A stretch of DNA of 64,000 bases from Anaerolineae bacterium. GTDB lineage: Bacteria > Chloroflexota > Anaerolineae > 4572-78 > J111. Below, piece after piece: positions 49,437 through 58,478 of the stretch. The translations under genes were made by a program, and so were the position numbers. Each line of letters starts with the position of its first letter. Within the stretch, counting starts at the first letter, position 1. The stretch spans positions 248,001 through 312,000 of the forward strand of contig JAKLJP010000001.1 of the NCBI GenBank assembly GCA_023151115.1, read 5' to 3'. Under the pieces are notes generated by a model. That model was given only the letters and a program-made list of their open reading frames with translations, had not been told where the DNA came from and ran no database searches.

Positions 49437-51346
49437 GCGTCCAACTCCTTTCGGGGAAAGCAAACGATAACTTTTGTACCCGCTCCAGGGGCCGAATCAA
49501 TCACCAGCCGCCCCCCACTGCGCTCGGCCCGGGCGCGCATGAGGGTTAGCCCCAGGTGGTTCTCGCCCTGGCCGCTGGCCGGGTCAAAGCCGTGCCCATC
49601 GTCTTCAATGGTGAAGCGAGCCTCGCCCTCCACCTGCTCCACGCGGACCCAGGCCTGGTGCGCCTGAGCGTGCCGCCGGATATTGGTCAGCGCCTCCCGC
49701 ACGATGTGCAGAATTTGTTTTTGGAGGGCTGGCGGCACAGCCAGGGCCGCCGGGTCGGCGATGATCAGGTCGGCCGGGAGATGGGTGGCTGCCCGAAAAT
49801 CGGCCACGCAGGTCGTTAGTTCCTCAACCAGCAGGTGGCCTGACGTTACAGCCGGATCGGTAGCCGGTTGGCAAAGACTCACCAGAGTGGCTCTCAACTG
49901 CCCGTAGGCCCCGCTGATGGTCGGTTTAAGCGCTTCAAGTTCAACTCGGGCCGCAGCAATGTAACCGCCAGCCAATAGCTCTTCCAACTGGTCGGTCTTG
50001 AGATTAAGAAATCCCAGCGTTTGGGCCAGGTGGTCGTGGAGCTCGGCCGCCAGACCTTCCCGCTCGGCCAGAGCCGCCGCCTGTTCGGCCTGATGCCGTC
50101 TGCTCTCAACGAGGTGAGCGTTGGTAATGGCAATAGCCGCCGAATTGGCCAGCAAGGTAAAAGCGCGAGTTTCAGCCGCATCAAAGCCCGACCGCCCAGG
50201 ACGAATCACACACAATGCGCCGAGACGTTGGGTACCGACGCAAAGGGGAGTAGCCAGACAGTGCCCCGACCCATAGACTTGCCACAAGCGGCAGTTGAAA
50301 CAACCGGCTTCAGCGCTCACAGTTTTGCCCTCGCCGATGATTTGGTTGACGGGTTCGACCTCAACTGCTTGTTTTAGACCAGCACGCCCCGTAACATTTC
50401 CACTGCTGGCCGCCAGGCATAGAAACTGACCCGCTGGCTCCAGCAGGCAGAGCGCCGCCGCTTGCCCCCCGGTCAAAATCCTGGCTCGCTCGGTGACCGA
50501 GGGCAAGAGGTGGTCAAGCTGAAGGTCGGCTACAATTTCCTGGCTAAATTCAAAGGCAGTATCGAGTTCGCGGGTGCGTTGAGCCACGCGGGCTTCTAAC
50601 TGAGCGTGCGCAGCCGCAACTTCAACGCGCATCGCCTCGAAGGCTTGCCCTAAATTGCCCAGTTCATCAGCCTTCATGGTTGGAATCGACTCGCGCAGAT
50701 AGCCCTGTCCAATACGTTGGGTAGCTAATTGGAGAGCCGCCAGGGGGGACAAGATGCGCCGCCGGATGAGCCAATAACCCCAGCCCAGGAGCAAAAAAGC
50801 GGTCCCAAAGAAGATGGCTTGAATGACTTGCAGCCAGAAAAGCTTGGCCTCGGCCCGAACCTTGAAACCCGTTACGACGGCTTCGAGTTGGACCAGGAGA
50901 CTGGCTGCCCCGGTTTGCAGAGTTTGTTCAATTTTGAGGCGACCCGGCTCCGTCAGGGAGTGAGTTTTAAGATGCTCAAGCTGGGTCCGAAAGGTGGACC
51001 ATGTCCGAGCTACCTCATCCAATTGAGCACGGAGGGCCGGGTCAGGTGCGGGTGGCAAGATTTCCTCTTGCCCAGCAGAGTCAAAAGCTAGGCCACCGTT
51101 GCGGAGGGCGGCCTGGGTCTGCTCGAAGCTTTGGGCGATATTTGCTAGGTCGGGGCTGTGAAGTTGGGTCAGGGCCAGCAGGGTCATTTTTTCAGTGAGC
51201 ATCCGCTGGCGGCCAGCCAGGTTGATGAGGGTGGCATCGTCAGCCTGGGCCTGAATAGCCAGATAGGTAGCCGCGCCAGAGCCGCCGACCAGCAGCAGAA
51301 AACCCAGAAAGATGGCGCTAAGTTGCACCCGCAGCGATCGGCCCAT
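49433..51346 (-). CDS. NarX-like sensor histidine kinase with PilJ/P-box input and GAF domain
   Basis: A 637-aa kinase. TM1 is about 8-31, the input domain about 32-170 has the P-box-like N-L-A-G-R-Q-R-M-L-T-E-K-M (42-54) typical of nitrate/nitrite sensors, TM2 about 173-193, HAMP about 194-250, GAF about 270-410, then HisKA_3 (ELHDHLAQ) and HATPase_c (E-D-D-G-H-G-F-D; G-L-T-L-M-R-A-R-A). The GAF has Cys349, Cys352, Cys363, Cys369 and Cys379, allowing redox or Fe-S sensing. The start at 51346 is chosen for its GGGAG site. No nitrate reductase genes are present, so the ligand is unsure. Confidence 0.9.
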   Translation of the reverse strand: MGRSLRVQLSAIFLGFLLLVGGSGAATYLAIQAQADDATLINLAGRQRMLTEKMTLLALTQLHSPDLANIAQSFEQTQAALRNGGLAFDSAGQEEILPPAPDPALRAQLDEVARTWSTFRTQLEHLKTHSLTEPGRLKIEQTLQTGAASLLVQLEAVVTGFKVRAEAKLFWLQVIQAIFFGTAFLLLGWGYWLIRRRILSPLAALQLATQRIGQGYLRESIPTMKADELGNLGQAFEAMRVEVAAAHAQLEARVAQRTRELDTAFEFSQEIVADLQLDHLLPSVTERARILTGGQAAALCLLEPAGQFLCLAASSGNVTGRAGLKQAVEVEPVNQIIGEGKTVSAEAGCFNCRLWQVYGSGHCLATPLCVGTQRLGALCVIRPGRSGFDAAETRAFTLLANSAAIAITNAHLVESRRHQAEQAAALAEREGLAAELHDHLAQTLGFLNLKTDQLEELLAGGYIAAARVELEALKPTISGAYGQLRATLVSLCQPATDPAVTSGHLLVEELTTCVADFRAATHLPADLIIADPAALAVPPALQKQILHIVREALTNIRRHAQAHQAWVRVEQVEGEARFTIEDDGHGFDPASGQGENHLGLTLMRARAERSGGRLVIDSAPGAGTKVIVCFPRKELDA

Positions 51347-51465
51347 GCAGCATCTCCCTTGATGGACCCTAACCGACACCCAATGGATCATCTTCTACAT
51401 ATAATTTTACCCCGGCTGGTAAAGAAGAGCAAGCCTTTTTAGATGAATACTGGTTTCAATCTAAT

Positions 51466-52674
51466 CTACACCTCTATCTGCCACACGTCAGGGTTGTAAG
51501 CCGGCAACTCGCAGCGCAGGGGACTATCTTCGCGATAGCCCAAAGCGTAAGTTCCTTGCATCAATTCGTGAATCTGGCTGGTGCCTTCGTAAATAACGGC
51601 GCTCTTACTGTTGCGCAGGTAGCGCTCGACGTTATATTCATCAGAATAACCGTAGGCGCCAAAGATTTGGACCGCATCGCTGGCGGTGGCCCAGGCCGCC
51701 TCCGTGGCAAACCACTTAGCCAATGAGGTTTCGCGCGTGTTGCGGAGGCCCTGATTCTTCAGCCAGCCGACTTTATGGACGTACAGTTGGGCCAGTTCAA
51801 TACGTTGGACCATCCGGGCGATCATCTGCTGGACCAACTGGTACTTGCCGATGACCTGGCCAAAGGTAATGCGCTGGTTGGCATAGCGCACCGACTCCTC
51901 CAGGCAGGCCCGCATCAGACCGACAGCCCCGGCGGCGACCGTGTAACGACCGTTATCCAGCGCGCTCATCGCGATCTTGAACCCCTCACCTTCCAGGCCC
52001 AACAGATTTTCGGCGGGAACGACGGTATTGTTTAGATTAATCCAACCGGTGTTGCTGGCGCGCGCGCCCATCTTGCCGTGGATCGTCCCTGTGGTTACGC
52101 CAGAATAGCTACGCTCAACAATAAAAGCAGAAATACCCTGATGACCTTTCGCCGGGTCTGTTTTGGCAAAGATGAGAAAATTGTCGGCTGTATCAGCCAG
52201 GGTAATCCACATCTTTTCTCCGTTGAGGATGTAGCAGTCGCCCTCGCGGCGGGCGCGAGTGGTCATGGCCGCCACATCAGAACCAGCGCCGGGTTCGGTC
52301 AAGCCAAAACAAGCTATTTTCTCGCCCCGGGCCTGCGAGGTCAAATACTTTTGCTTCTGCGCTTCACTGCCCCACTGAAGGAGGGTCAGGCTGTTCAGGG
52401 CTACATGCACCGAGATTGTCTCCCGCATCGAGGAGTCGGCCCATTCCAGGGCTTCTGAAACGATACCCAGGGAGATGTAATCCATCCCTGCGCCGCCGTA
52501 CTTGACCGGCACACACACACCCAGCAAGCCTAATTGAGCCATCCTCGGCGTTAGCTCATTGGGATATTCTTGTTTGCGGTCATATTCTTTAATCAAAGGA
52601 GCAACTTCTCGTGCGGAGAAATTACGCACCATGTCCTGGATCATTTGATGTTCTTCGTTCAGGGAAAAGTCCAT
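51466..52674 (-). CDS. Acyl-CoA dehydrogenase
   Basis: A 402-aa enzyme of usual length (380-400). The N-terminal helices ([11 protein letters not shown]), FAD/substrate signature ([12 protein letters not shown]), the W-I-T-L-A strand and a catalytic-base region with Glu in [10 protein letters not shown] mark an acyl-CoA dehydrogenase. It oxidises acyl-CoA to enoyl-CoA and passes electrons to ETF. It lies 44 nt after the PaaK-like gene in the hcr operon, so a cyclohexane- or aryl-CoA intermediate is a reasonable substrate guess. Confidence 0.93.
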   Translation of the reverse strand: MDFSLNEEHQMIQDMVRNFSAREVAPLIKEYDRKQEYPNELTPRMAQLGLLGVCVPVKYGGAGMDYISLGIVSEALEWADSSMRETISVHVALNSLTLLQWGSEAQKQKYLTSQARGEKIACFGLTEPGAGSDVAAMTTRARREGDCYILNGEKMWITLADTADNFLIFAKTDPAKGHQGISAFIVERSYSGVTTGTIHGKMGARASNTGWINLNNTVVPAENLLGLEGEGFKIAMSALDNGRYTVAAGAVGLMRACLEESVRYANQRITFGQVIGKYQLVQQMIARMVQRIELAQLYVHKVGWLKNQGLRNTRETSLAKWFATEAAWATASDAVQIFGAYGYSDEYNVERYLRNSKSAVIYEGTSQIHELMQGTYALGYREDSPLRCELPAYNPDVWQIEV

Positions 52675-52718
52675 CGGCTAACCTCTTCTTAGGCTAAAGG
52701 TTGGGTTGGCTCGGCTAC

Positions 52719-54017
52719 TCACCCAAAATAATGAAAGCGTTTGGCTTTTAATTCAAAGCGGGGCAGGGTTCCCCTCGGAACCGTCGTAATGAGGGGACGT
52801 AGCCCCAAAGTGCTGCTGATAGACTGGGCAATAGCCGCCGAAACAGTCTCAGAGTTAACATCTTCCACCAATTCGATTTCGATACACAATTCATCCAATT
52901 CGCCGCGCCGGGTTGCCTTAACCTGAAACTCATCTACCACGCTGTGGATGCGCACCAGGTTTTCAATAGCGCTGGGAAAAATATTAACGCCACGAATAGT
53001 CACCATGTCGTCCACCCGCCCGAGCACGCCGCCTTCCAGGCGCAGGAAGGTGCGCCCACATTCACACCTGGCTTCATTAAAAATGACCGCATCGCCGGTG
53101 TGGTAGCGAATAACCGGGAAGCCCCACCGCCCCAGGTTGGTAATGACCAGCTCTCCTTTTTCGCCGGGGGCGACAGGTTGACTGGTGGTGGGATTGAGAC
53201 ATTCGACGATAAATTCGCTTTCAATGACGTGGATGCCGTTGGGCTGCGCCTGACATTCAAAGCTGTGCCCCCCGACCTCCGACGCACCGGCATGGTCGTA
53301 GCACTTGGCCGACCAGCCCTCCTCGATGCGTGCTTTGGTGGCGGGAACATTTGCGCCGGGTTCACCGGCATGAATCGTGGCTCGAATTTTGAAATCGTCG
53401 AAGGGAATTTTTTGCTCGCGGGCGACTTCCAACAAATGTAGAGCGTAGGTGGGCGTACAGCATAACACAGTGCTGCCGGTATCGCGCATTAAGTGCAGTC
53501 GCTCGATGGAGGAGCGCCCACCGCCGGGGATAAGCATCGCTCCAATCTGCCGCGCCCCTTCGACGGCAGCCCAGAAGCCGATGAAAGGACCAAAGGAAAA
53601 GGCAAAGAAGATGCGATCTTGAGCCGTTACTCCCGCTCCGGCAAAGACGTGGGCCCAGCATCGTCCCCACCAATCCCAACTCTCCACTGTATCAAACACC
53701 CGTAGGGGTTGGCCGCTTGTTCCGGAGGTTTGGTGGTAACGGGTATAAGCTGTCAGCGGATAGGTTAAATTGGCGCCGGTAAACCCCTCGGCCACCTGGT
53801 CTGTCGACAATTCGATTTTATTGGTTAAAGGAAGGTATTGGAGATCAACCAGCGATTTGAGGTCACCGAGGTAAAAGCCGGCCTCGGTAAACTTCTTGGT
53901 GTAAAAGCGGTTCCGGCCATAGATGTCTGCCAGCATGACCTGTAGCTTTTTTAACTGCACCGCCGCCAGTTGCTCCCGCGGCAGCGTTTCCATAGCTTCG
54001 TCAAAGTAAAGCGTCAT
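52719..54017 (-). CDS. PaaK-like aryl-CoA ligase
   Basis: A 432-aa adenylate-forming enzyme of the short phenylacetate-CoA ligase type. The P-loop is Y-H-Q-T-S-G-T-S-G-Q-P; A8-like G-R-V-D-D-M-V-T-I-R-G-V-N-I-F-P-S-A-I-E is at the C-terminal hinge. There is no extended AMP-binding N-terminus, consistent with PaaK. It activates aryl carboxylates to CoA thioesters, the step needed before the hcr-type reductase. Zinc-type Cys (C-E-C-G-R-T) occurs near 335, as in several PaaK relatives. It is 56 nt after hcrB. Confidence 0.9.
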   Translation of the reverse strand: MTLYFDEAMETLPREQLAAVQLKKLQVMLADIYGRNRFYTKKFTEAGFYLGDLKSLVDLQYLPLTNKIELSTDQVAEGFTGANLTYPLTAYTRYHQTSGTSGQPLRVFDTVESWDWWGRCWAHVFAGAGVTAQDRIFFAFSFGPFIGFWAAVEGARQIGAMLIPGGGRSSIERLHLMRDTGSTVLCCTPTYALHLLEVAREQKIPFDDFKIRATIHAGEPGANVPATKARIEEGWSAKCYDHAGASEVGGHSFECQAQPNGIHVIESEFIVECLNPTTSQPVAPGEKGELVITNLGRWGFPVIRYHTGDAVIFNEARCECGRTFLRLEGGVLGRVDDMVTIRGVNIFPSAIENLVRIHSVVDEFQVKATRRGELDELCIEIELVEDVNSETVSAAIAQSISSTLGLRPLITTVPRGTLPRFELKAKRFHYFG

Positions 54018-54073
54018 TGCTTCCCTCCTTTGAGAATCAGCGAAAGGGCGAATGGCGAAAATTTAAGAAGTTA

Positions 54074-55078
54074 CTATTCATTCACCATTCGTTGATTCGC
54101 CATTCCAACAGCTTCGCGCAGTGCCTGCGCCACGTATACCTGTACCATCTGCTTGCGATAAGGGTGGCCCATATCGGTGTTATCGAGCGGTTTGGCCGGT
54201 TTGAATGCAGCTTTGGCGGCGGCTTCAACGACCTCGTCAGTTAGCTTTTGCCCCACCAGGATTTCCTCGGCCTCCACCGCTTTGATCGGGTAAGAGGCTA
54301 CCGCCCCCAAGACGATATTGGCCGCCGTTACCGTGCCATCTTCGGCCTGGCGCAATACCACCGCTACCCCCAGGATGGGAAAATCGAACGAGCCGCGCCG
54401 GCGCAGTTTTTTGTAGGCCATCTTCATCCCGCTGGCGTCGGGCAGGTGAATGTCAGCCAGGATTTCATCGGGCGCTTTGGTGAGATAGGCTATGCCATCG
54501 TTGTGGTAGAGCGCCTGCACCGGCATTGTCCGCTCGCCGTTTGGCCCGACCAGCCGCACCGATGCCTCTAGAGCGATCATCACCGGCGCCGTGTCCGACG
54601 AACTGACCGCCCAACAGCGTGGGCTGCCCGGCGCAACCCAGCAGATGTGGCCATCTTTTTTCATACAATAGCCCAGGGCTTCGCGCCAGGGTTCGGTCTG
54701 ATTGTAGTAGGTGCAGCGGGTGTCAAGACACAAATTACCGCCGATTGTGCCCAGATTGCGTAACTGCGGTGTCGAAACCAGCCCGGCTGCCGTCGCCAGG
54801 GCGGGGTAGCGCCCAACAATGGCCGGGTGGCGAGTGATTTGCGTCAGGGTCAGCCCCGCGCCAAGTGTAACAGCGCCATTCGCCTCAAACTTCTTCAAAT
54901 CGGCAATCGCTCCCAGGCCGATCAATTTCTTGGGCGTCAACAAGCGGCGCTTCATATTGGGAAACAGGTCCGTACCCCCGGCAACCAGCGTAGTCTCCGG
55001 TCCATACTGAGACATCAATTCTACCGCTTCCTCAACAGAGTGCGGGGCCAGATATTCAAAAGGAGGTAATCGTAACAT
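54074..55078 (-). CDS. hcrB: 4-Hydroxybenzoyl-CoA reductase-type FAD subunit
   Basis: A 334-aa subunit of the xanthine-dehydrogenase family. FAD motifs are L-V-A-G-G-T-D-L-F-P and T-I-G-G-N-L. An insertion (about 117-156) carries Cys122, Cys138, Cys146 and Cys155. From memory, these are exactly the positions and spacing that hold the extra 4Fe-4S cluster in the beta subunit of Thauera 4-hydroxybenzoyl-CoA reductase; ordinary xanthine dehydrogenases lack this loop. The start at 55078 (M-L-R-L-P-P-F) has AGGAGG at short spacing. It relays electrons from a low-potential donor to the Mo centre. It is separated from hcrA by an AT-rich repeat. Confidence 0.85.
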   Translation of the reverse strand: MLRLPPFEYLAPHSVEEAVELMSQYGPETTLVAGGTDLFPNMKRRLLTPKKLIGLGAIADLKKFEANGAVTLGAGLTLTQITRHPAIVGRYPALATAAGLVSTPQLRNLGTIGGNLCLDTRCTYYNQTEPWREALGYCMKKDGHICWVAPGSPRCWAVSSSDTAPVMIALEASVRLVGPNGERTMPVQALYHNDGIAYLTKAPDEILADIHLPDASGMKMAYKKLRRRGSFDFPILGVAVVLRQAEDGTVTAANIVLGAVASYPIKAVEAEEILVGQKLTDEVVEAAAKAAFKPAKPLDNTDMGHPYRKQMVQVYVAQALREAVGMANQRMVNE

Positions 55079-55096
55079 CGCCGTAAACTCCGCTGG

Positions 55097-55132
55097 GATT
55101 TTAGATTTTGGATTATTCCCCAATCTAAAATC
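55097..55132. repeat. AT-rich inverted repeat between hcrA and hcrB
   Basis: GATTTTAGATT (55097-55107) and AATCTAAAATC (55122-55132) form an 11-bp stem with a 14-nt loop; the following CGTAAATCC matches the repeat at 24744-24818. It could modulate the ratio of hcrA to hcrB, but no U-run follows. Confidence 0.65.
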
Positions 55133-55156
55133 GTAAATCCACGCCCAAAGGGCAGT

Positions 55157-57544
55157 CTAAAATTGTTCGGCTGGTTGTCCCCACCGCGACTCGACCTGTA
55201 CTGGTTCGGGAAAAGTCAGCTCCGGCACCTGCTTCGGCCCGACGCGCCCTTCACCGCCTCTGGCTTTCTCGCGCAGGGCCTTGAACACCTTCTCCGGGGT
55301 AATCGGCGTTTCGTCAATCCGCACCCCAACGGCATCATAAACCGCATTGGCGATGGCCGGGGGGACCGGCAGCAGCGGCCCCTGCCCGGCCTCTTTGGCT
55401 CCGTAAGGCCCTTCCGGGTCGTGGGTTTCAATCAAAATGGTTTCGATGTCGGGTGTCTCCAAAAAGGTGGGACTTTTATAGTCGAGCATGGAGGGGATTT
55501 TGTGCAAACCCCGCCGGAAAACCTGTTCCTCCATCAATGCTTCGCCCAGGCCCATATAGACGCTCCCCTCGACTTGACCCTCCACCAACAGGGGATTGAT
55601 CGCCCTGCCAACATCGTGCGCAATCCAGATTTTCTCGACCCGCACTTCGCCGGTGTCCGGATCAACGTCTACTGCTGCCACGCAGGCGGAATAAGTATAG
55701 GCCGGCGTCGGGCCGACGCCCGCGCCCCGGTACCGCCCGCCGCGCTTGGGTGGGGTATAGCTGCCAACGGCCCCCAACGTGCCGTGCTGGGCTTCGGCCA
55801 GCTTGACCAGTTCCGGGAAGGGAATGCGCCGCGCTTCGTCGTCCAGGCAAAAGACGACATTATCGCGGGCGGCCAGGCTCTCCGCCGGGACCAGCAACTC
55901 TTTGGCCGCCGTCTCAAAAAGGAGAGCGCGTAATTTGTGGGCGGCCTGGATGGCGGCGTTGCCGGTCATCAGCGTCACCCGGCTGGAATAGCTGCCCAGG
56001 TCTACCGGCGCTAAATCCGTATCGGCGGTGACCAGAGCGATATCATTGACCGTCACACCCAACTCTTCGGCCACAATGTAAGCCAGCACCGAATCAGAAC
56101 CCTGCCCAATGTCGGTGCTGCCGCAGAAGACAGTCACGCCGCCACCCCGATCAAGCTTGATTTGTACCCCAGAGTGGGGCATCTTGTTCCAATAGATCGG
56201 CAGGCCTGCGCCGCTAAGGTAGGCCCCGCAGGCCAAGCCCAGGCCCTGGCCAAAGGGCAACCGGCCATACTTCTCCCGAAAGCCGGAACGTTCAGCAACG
56301 GCTTCCAGGCACTCGCCCAGCCCGATGGTAGTTATGGTCAGGTGATTGGCCGTTTTGGTGTAGGGTTTGGCCAGGTGCTTGAGCCGGATGTCGAGCGGAT
56401 TAAGGCCCAACTTCTCGGCAATTTTATCAAGCTGCACTTCCAGGGCAAAGCGCGGTTGGGGTGTGCCGTGGCCGCGCTTGGGGCCGCAGGCCGGTTTGTT
56501 GGTGAAGACCCGCGCCCCATCAAATTTATAGGCCGGGATGTTATAGGTGACGGTTTGCAGCGCGCCGGTGTAGTAGGTGCTGGCCACGCCGTAGCTGCCA
56601 TAACCGCCGCCATCCAGAAAAGATTGAAAATGCATCGCCGTGATCGCCCCGTCTTTCTTGACCCCGGTTTTGACCCACATCAAGACCGGATGGCGACCCC
56701 GGTGAGCATAAAAGACTTCCTCGCGAGTCAGTACAATTTTAACTGGCCGGCCTGTTATCATCGCCAGCTTGGCCACGATCATCTCGTGGTTGAACGGGTC
56801 GGTTTTGCCGCCGAAACCGCCGCCGGTCGGTGGGGCAATGATGCGGATACGGCTGGGCGGCAAATCCAACACGCCGGCCATGGCTTTGTGGACGTAGTGA
56901 GGGCACTGGGTCGAACTCCAGACGGTCAGCTTGCCGTTGGCTTCGTAGCGGGCCAGTGCGGCGTGCTCTTCCATGGGTAGGTGCGTGTTACCCTCATAGA
57001 AAAATAGGTCTTCCTGAATTAGATCGGCCTTGGCCAGGCCGGCTTCGACTTCGCCGAACTCCAGGGCGACCAGCTTGTGGATATTATCAAGATCGGCGTA
57101 CTCGTGGATTGGTTCATGGCCGTTGAGGGGCTGCGCCCCCTCTTCGATGCTCATGACCGGTGGTAAAACCTCATACTCCACTTGGATATGCTTCAAGGCC
57201 GCTTCGGCCGTTTCCTCATCCACCGCCGCTACCGCTGCTACCGGGTCGCCCACGTAGCGCACTTTCTCGACAGCCAGAGACTCCTCATCCTGGCTGACCG
57301 GCAGGATGCCAAACTTGTTGGGTAAATCCTGGCCGGTAATAACAGCTAACACACCGGATAGGGCGGCAGCGGTTCGAGTATCAATAGCCACAATCCTGGC
57401 GTGGGGGTGACTACTACGCAGAATTTTACAGTGTAACATGCGAGGCAGCGACATATCGGCTGCATACTGCGTTTGCCCGCTGACCTTTTGCAGCGCATCC
57501 ACTTTGCGGTTCGGCTTACCGACGATGTTGAGTTGGTGAGACAC
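55157..57544 (-). CDS. hcrA: 4-Hydroxybenzoyl-CoA reductase-type molybdopterin subunit
   Basis: A 795-aa Mo-binding subunit. The usual motifs appear: G-G-G-F-G-G-K at about 245, the M-P-x-E-E-H segment, P-x-R-G-H-G near 360 (Arg-rich), and the catalytic Glu in Y-G-A-K-E-A-G-Q-G near the end. I start at the GTG at 57544, 6 nt from GGGAGG, since the upstream TTG at 57643 adds 33 unmatched residues. It reduces or hydroxylates aromatic CoA substrates; I infer 4-hydroxybenzoyl-CoA reductase from the partner hcrB. It is the second gene after hcrC. Confidence 0.87.
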   Translation of the reverse strand: MSHQLNIVGKPNRKVDALQKVSGQTQYAADMSLPRMLHCKILRSSHPHARIVAIDTRTAAALSGVLAVITGQDLPNKFGILPVSQDEESLAVEKVRYVGDPVAAVAAVDEETAEAALKHIQVEYEVLPPVMSIEEGAQPLNGHEPIHEYADLDNIHKLVALEFGEVEAGLAKADLIQEDLFFYEGNTHLPMEEHAALARYEANGKLTVWSSTQCPHYVHKAMAGVLDLPPSRIRIIAPPTGGGFGGKTDPFNHEMIVAKLAMITGRPVKIVLTREEVFYAHRGRHPVLMWVKTGVKKDGAITAMHFQSFLDGGGYGSYGVASTYYTGALQTVTYNIPAYKFDGARVFTNKPACGPKRGHGTPQPRFALEVQLDKIAEKLGLNPLDIRLKHLAKPYTKTANHLTITTIGLGECLEAVAERSGFREKYGRLPFGQGLGLACGAYLSGAGLPIYWNKMPHSGVQIKLDRGGGVTVFCGSTDIGQGSDSVLAYIVAEELGVTVNDIALVTADTDLAPVDLGSYSSRVTLMTGNAAIQAAHKLRALLFETAAKELLVPAESLAARDNVVFCLDDEARRIPFPELVKLAEAQHGTLGAVGSYTPPKRGGRYRGAGVGPTPAYTYSACVAAVDVDPDTGEVRVEKIWIAHDVGRAINPLLVEGQVEGSVYMGLGEALMEEQVFRRGLHKIPSMLDYKSPTFLETPDIETILIETHDPEGPYGAKEAGQGPLLPVPPAIANAVYDAVGVRIDETPITPEKVFKALREKARGGEGRVGPKQVPELTFPEPVQVESRWGQPAEQF

Positions 57545-57655
57545 GATAGCCTCCCGGAACTGATCGTTAAACTGTAAAATATACTGCGCAAACGGATAGC
57601 CCTGCGGGTAAAACGTAACGGTTGATTGTGAGAGGGAATACAAACTCAGGGCGTT

Positions 57656-58135
57656 TTACGCATTATGAACTACTTCTTGTTCAATTGCCTGCTCGATTGC
57701 TCCAATAATCTTTGCGTAACCAGTGCATCTACATAAATTGCCAGCTAAGCTTTCACGAATTTCTTGTTGTGTAGGGTGGGGGTTGGCGTTGAGTAAAGCT
57801 TTGGCGGAGAGAAGCATGCCGGGGATACAGAAGCCGCACTGGGCCGCACCCAAATCGGCAAAGGCGGTTTGCAGGGGATGGAGCAGGCTGCCTTCGGCCA
57901 GCCCTTCGATGGTGGTGATGGTCCGCCCCTGGATTTCAACCGGGAGAACCAGGCACGACAGTACCGGCTCGCCGTCGAGCAGGACCGTGCAAGCGCCGCA
58001 CTCGCCCAATTCACAGCCGTGTTTGGTGCCGGTCAAATTCAAATCTTCGCGCAGAACTTCGAGGAGGGTTTTGTGGACCGAGGTATAAACCTCGTGGATT
58101 TCGCCGTTAACCTGGAGATGGAGGAGGGTCTTCAT
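57656..58135 (-). CDS. hcrC: 4-Hydroxybenzoyl-CoA reductase-type 2Fe-2S subunit
   Basis: A 159-aa ferredoxin-like subunit with both 2Fe-2S motifs: G-C-E-L-G-E-C-G-A-C-T-V-L-L (about 40-55) and Q-C-G-F-C-I-P-G ... N-L-C-R-C-T-G-Y (about 97-140). It transfers electrons to or from the Mo cofactor. The ATG at 58135 follows GGAGA-like sequence in the AGG leader. It is the first gene of the operon and sits 123 nt from the predicted -10. Confidence 0.88.
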   Translation of the reverse strand: MKTLLHLQVNGEIHEVYTSVHKTLLEVLREDLNLTGTKHGCELGECGACTVLLDGEPVLSCLVLPVEIQGRTITTIEGLAEGSLLHPLQTAFADLGAAQCGFCIPGMLLSAKALLNANPHPTQQEIRESLAGNLCRCTGYAKIIGAIEQAIEQEVVHNA

Positions 58136-58257
58136 TGAGTCACTCTTCCGCAGATACAAATAAGCCGAAGCTAAGGGTTATAACTATTCTGGTACCAAAT
58201 GTTTGATGTAGGAAGCACTGTAAAGGTTTACTGATCATTTGTTGAACCAGAAAGGTA

Positions 58258-58286
58258 CAATATAGAGAACATTGTTCTCTATATTG
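58258..58286. promoter_or_regulatory. Operator of the hcr promoter, perfect inverted repeat
   Basis: Two 14-bp arms (CAATATAGAGAACA and TGTTCTCTATATTG) separated by one T. It contains the GAAC-N3-GTTC core, centre 58272, 21 nt downstream of the -10. Matching cores exist at the two other promoters of the region. Confidence 0.85.
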
Positions 58287-58292
58287 GAAGCC

Positions 58293-58321
58293 ATTATACG
58301 CGATTTCATTCGGTTTGTCAA
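58293..58321 (-). promoter_or_regulatory. Sigma-70 promoter of hcrCAB operon
   Basis: On the minus strand TTGACA (58316-58321) and TATAAT (58293-58298) are separated by exactly 17 nt, i.e. full consensus. The predicted start lies in the operator. Confidence 0.9.
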
Positions 58322-58340
58322 TAGACTTTAATAACAAATG

Positions 58341-58369
58341 TTGACAAACTCAATAAGATGTGTTATATT
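58341..58369 (+). promoter_or_regulatory. Sigma-70 promoter of the phosphatase-Nudix-ubiX operon
   Basis: TTGACA (58341-58346), 17-nt spacer, TATATT (58364-58369). It is divergent from the hcr promoter, with 19 bp between their -35 boxes. Confidence 0.88.
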
Positions 58370-58380
58370 TGGGCTGTTTT

Positions 58381-58406
58381 AGAGAACTAAGTTCTTTATA
58401 GAGAAC
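58381..58406. promoter_or_regulatory. Operator of the ubiX promoter
   Basis: AGAACTAAGTTCT (58383-58395, GAAC-N3-GTTC core, centre about 20 nt from the -10), followed by a third half-site: GTTCT-TTATAG-AGAAC (58391-58406) is a second inverted repeat sharing the middle arm. Confidence 0.8.
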
Positions 58407-58478
58407 CTTTCTTCTAGCCTCTTCATTAGTAAAGCGATACTCGGGTGAACAGTACATATTAGCGCAAGGCTGCTGGAA

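Noticed and set aside
55163..56980. Two long plus-strand frames opposite hcrA
   Set aside because: The minus strand has clear Mo-hydroxylase motifs through the whole stretch.
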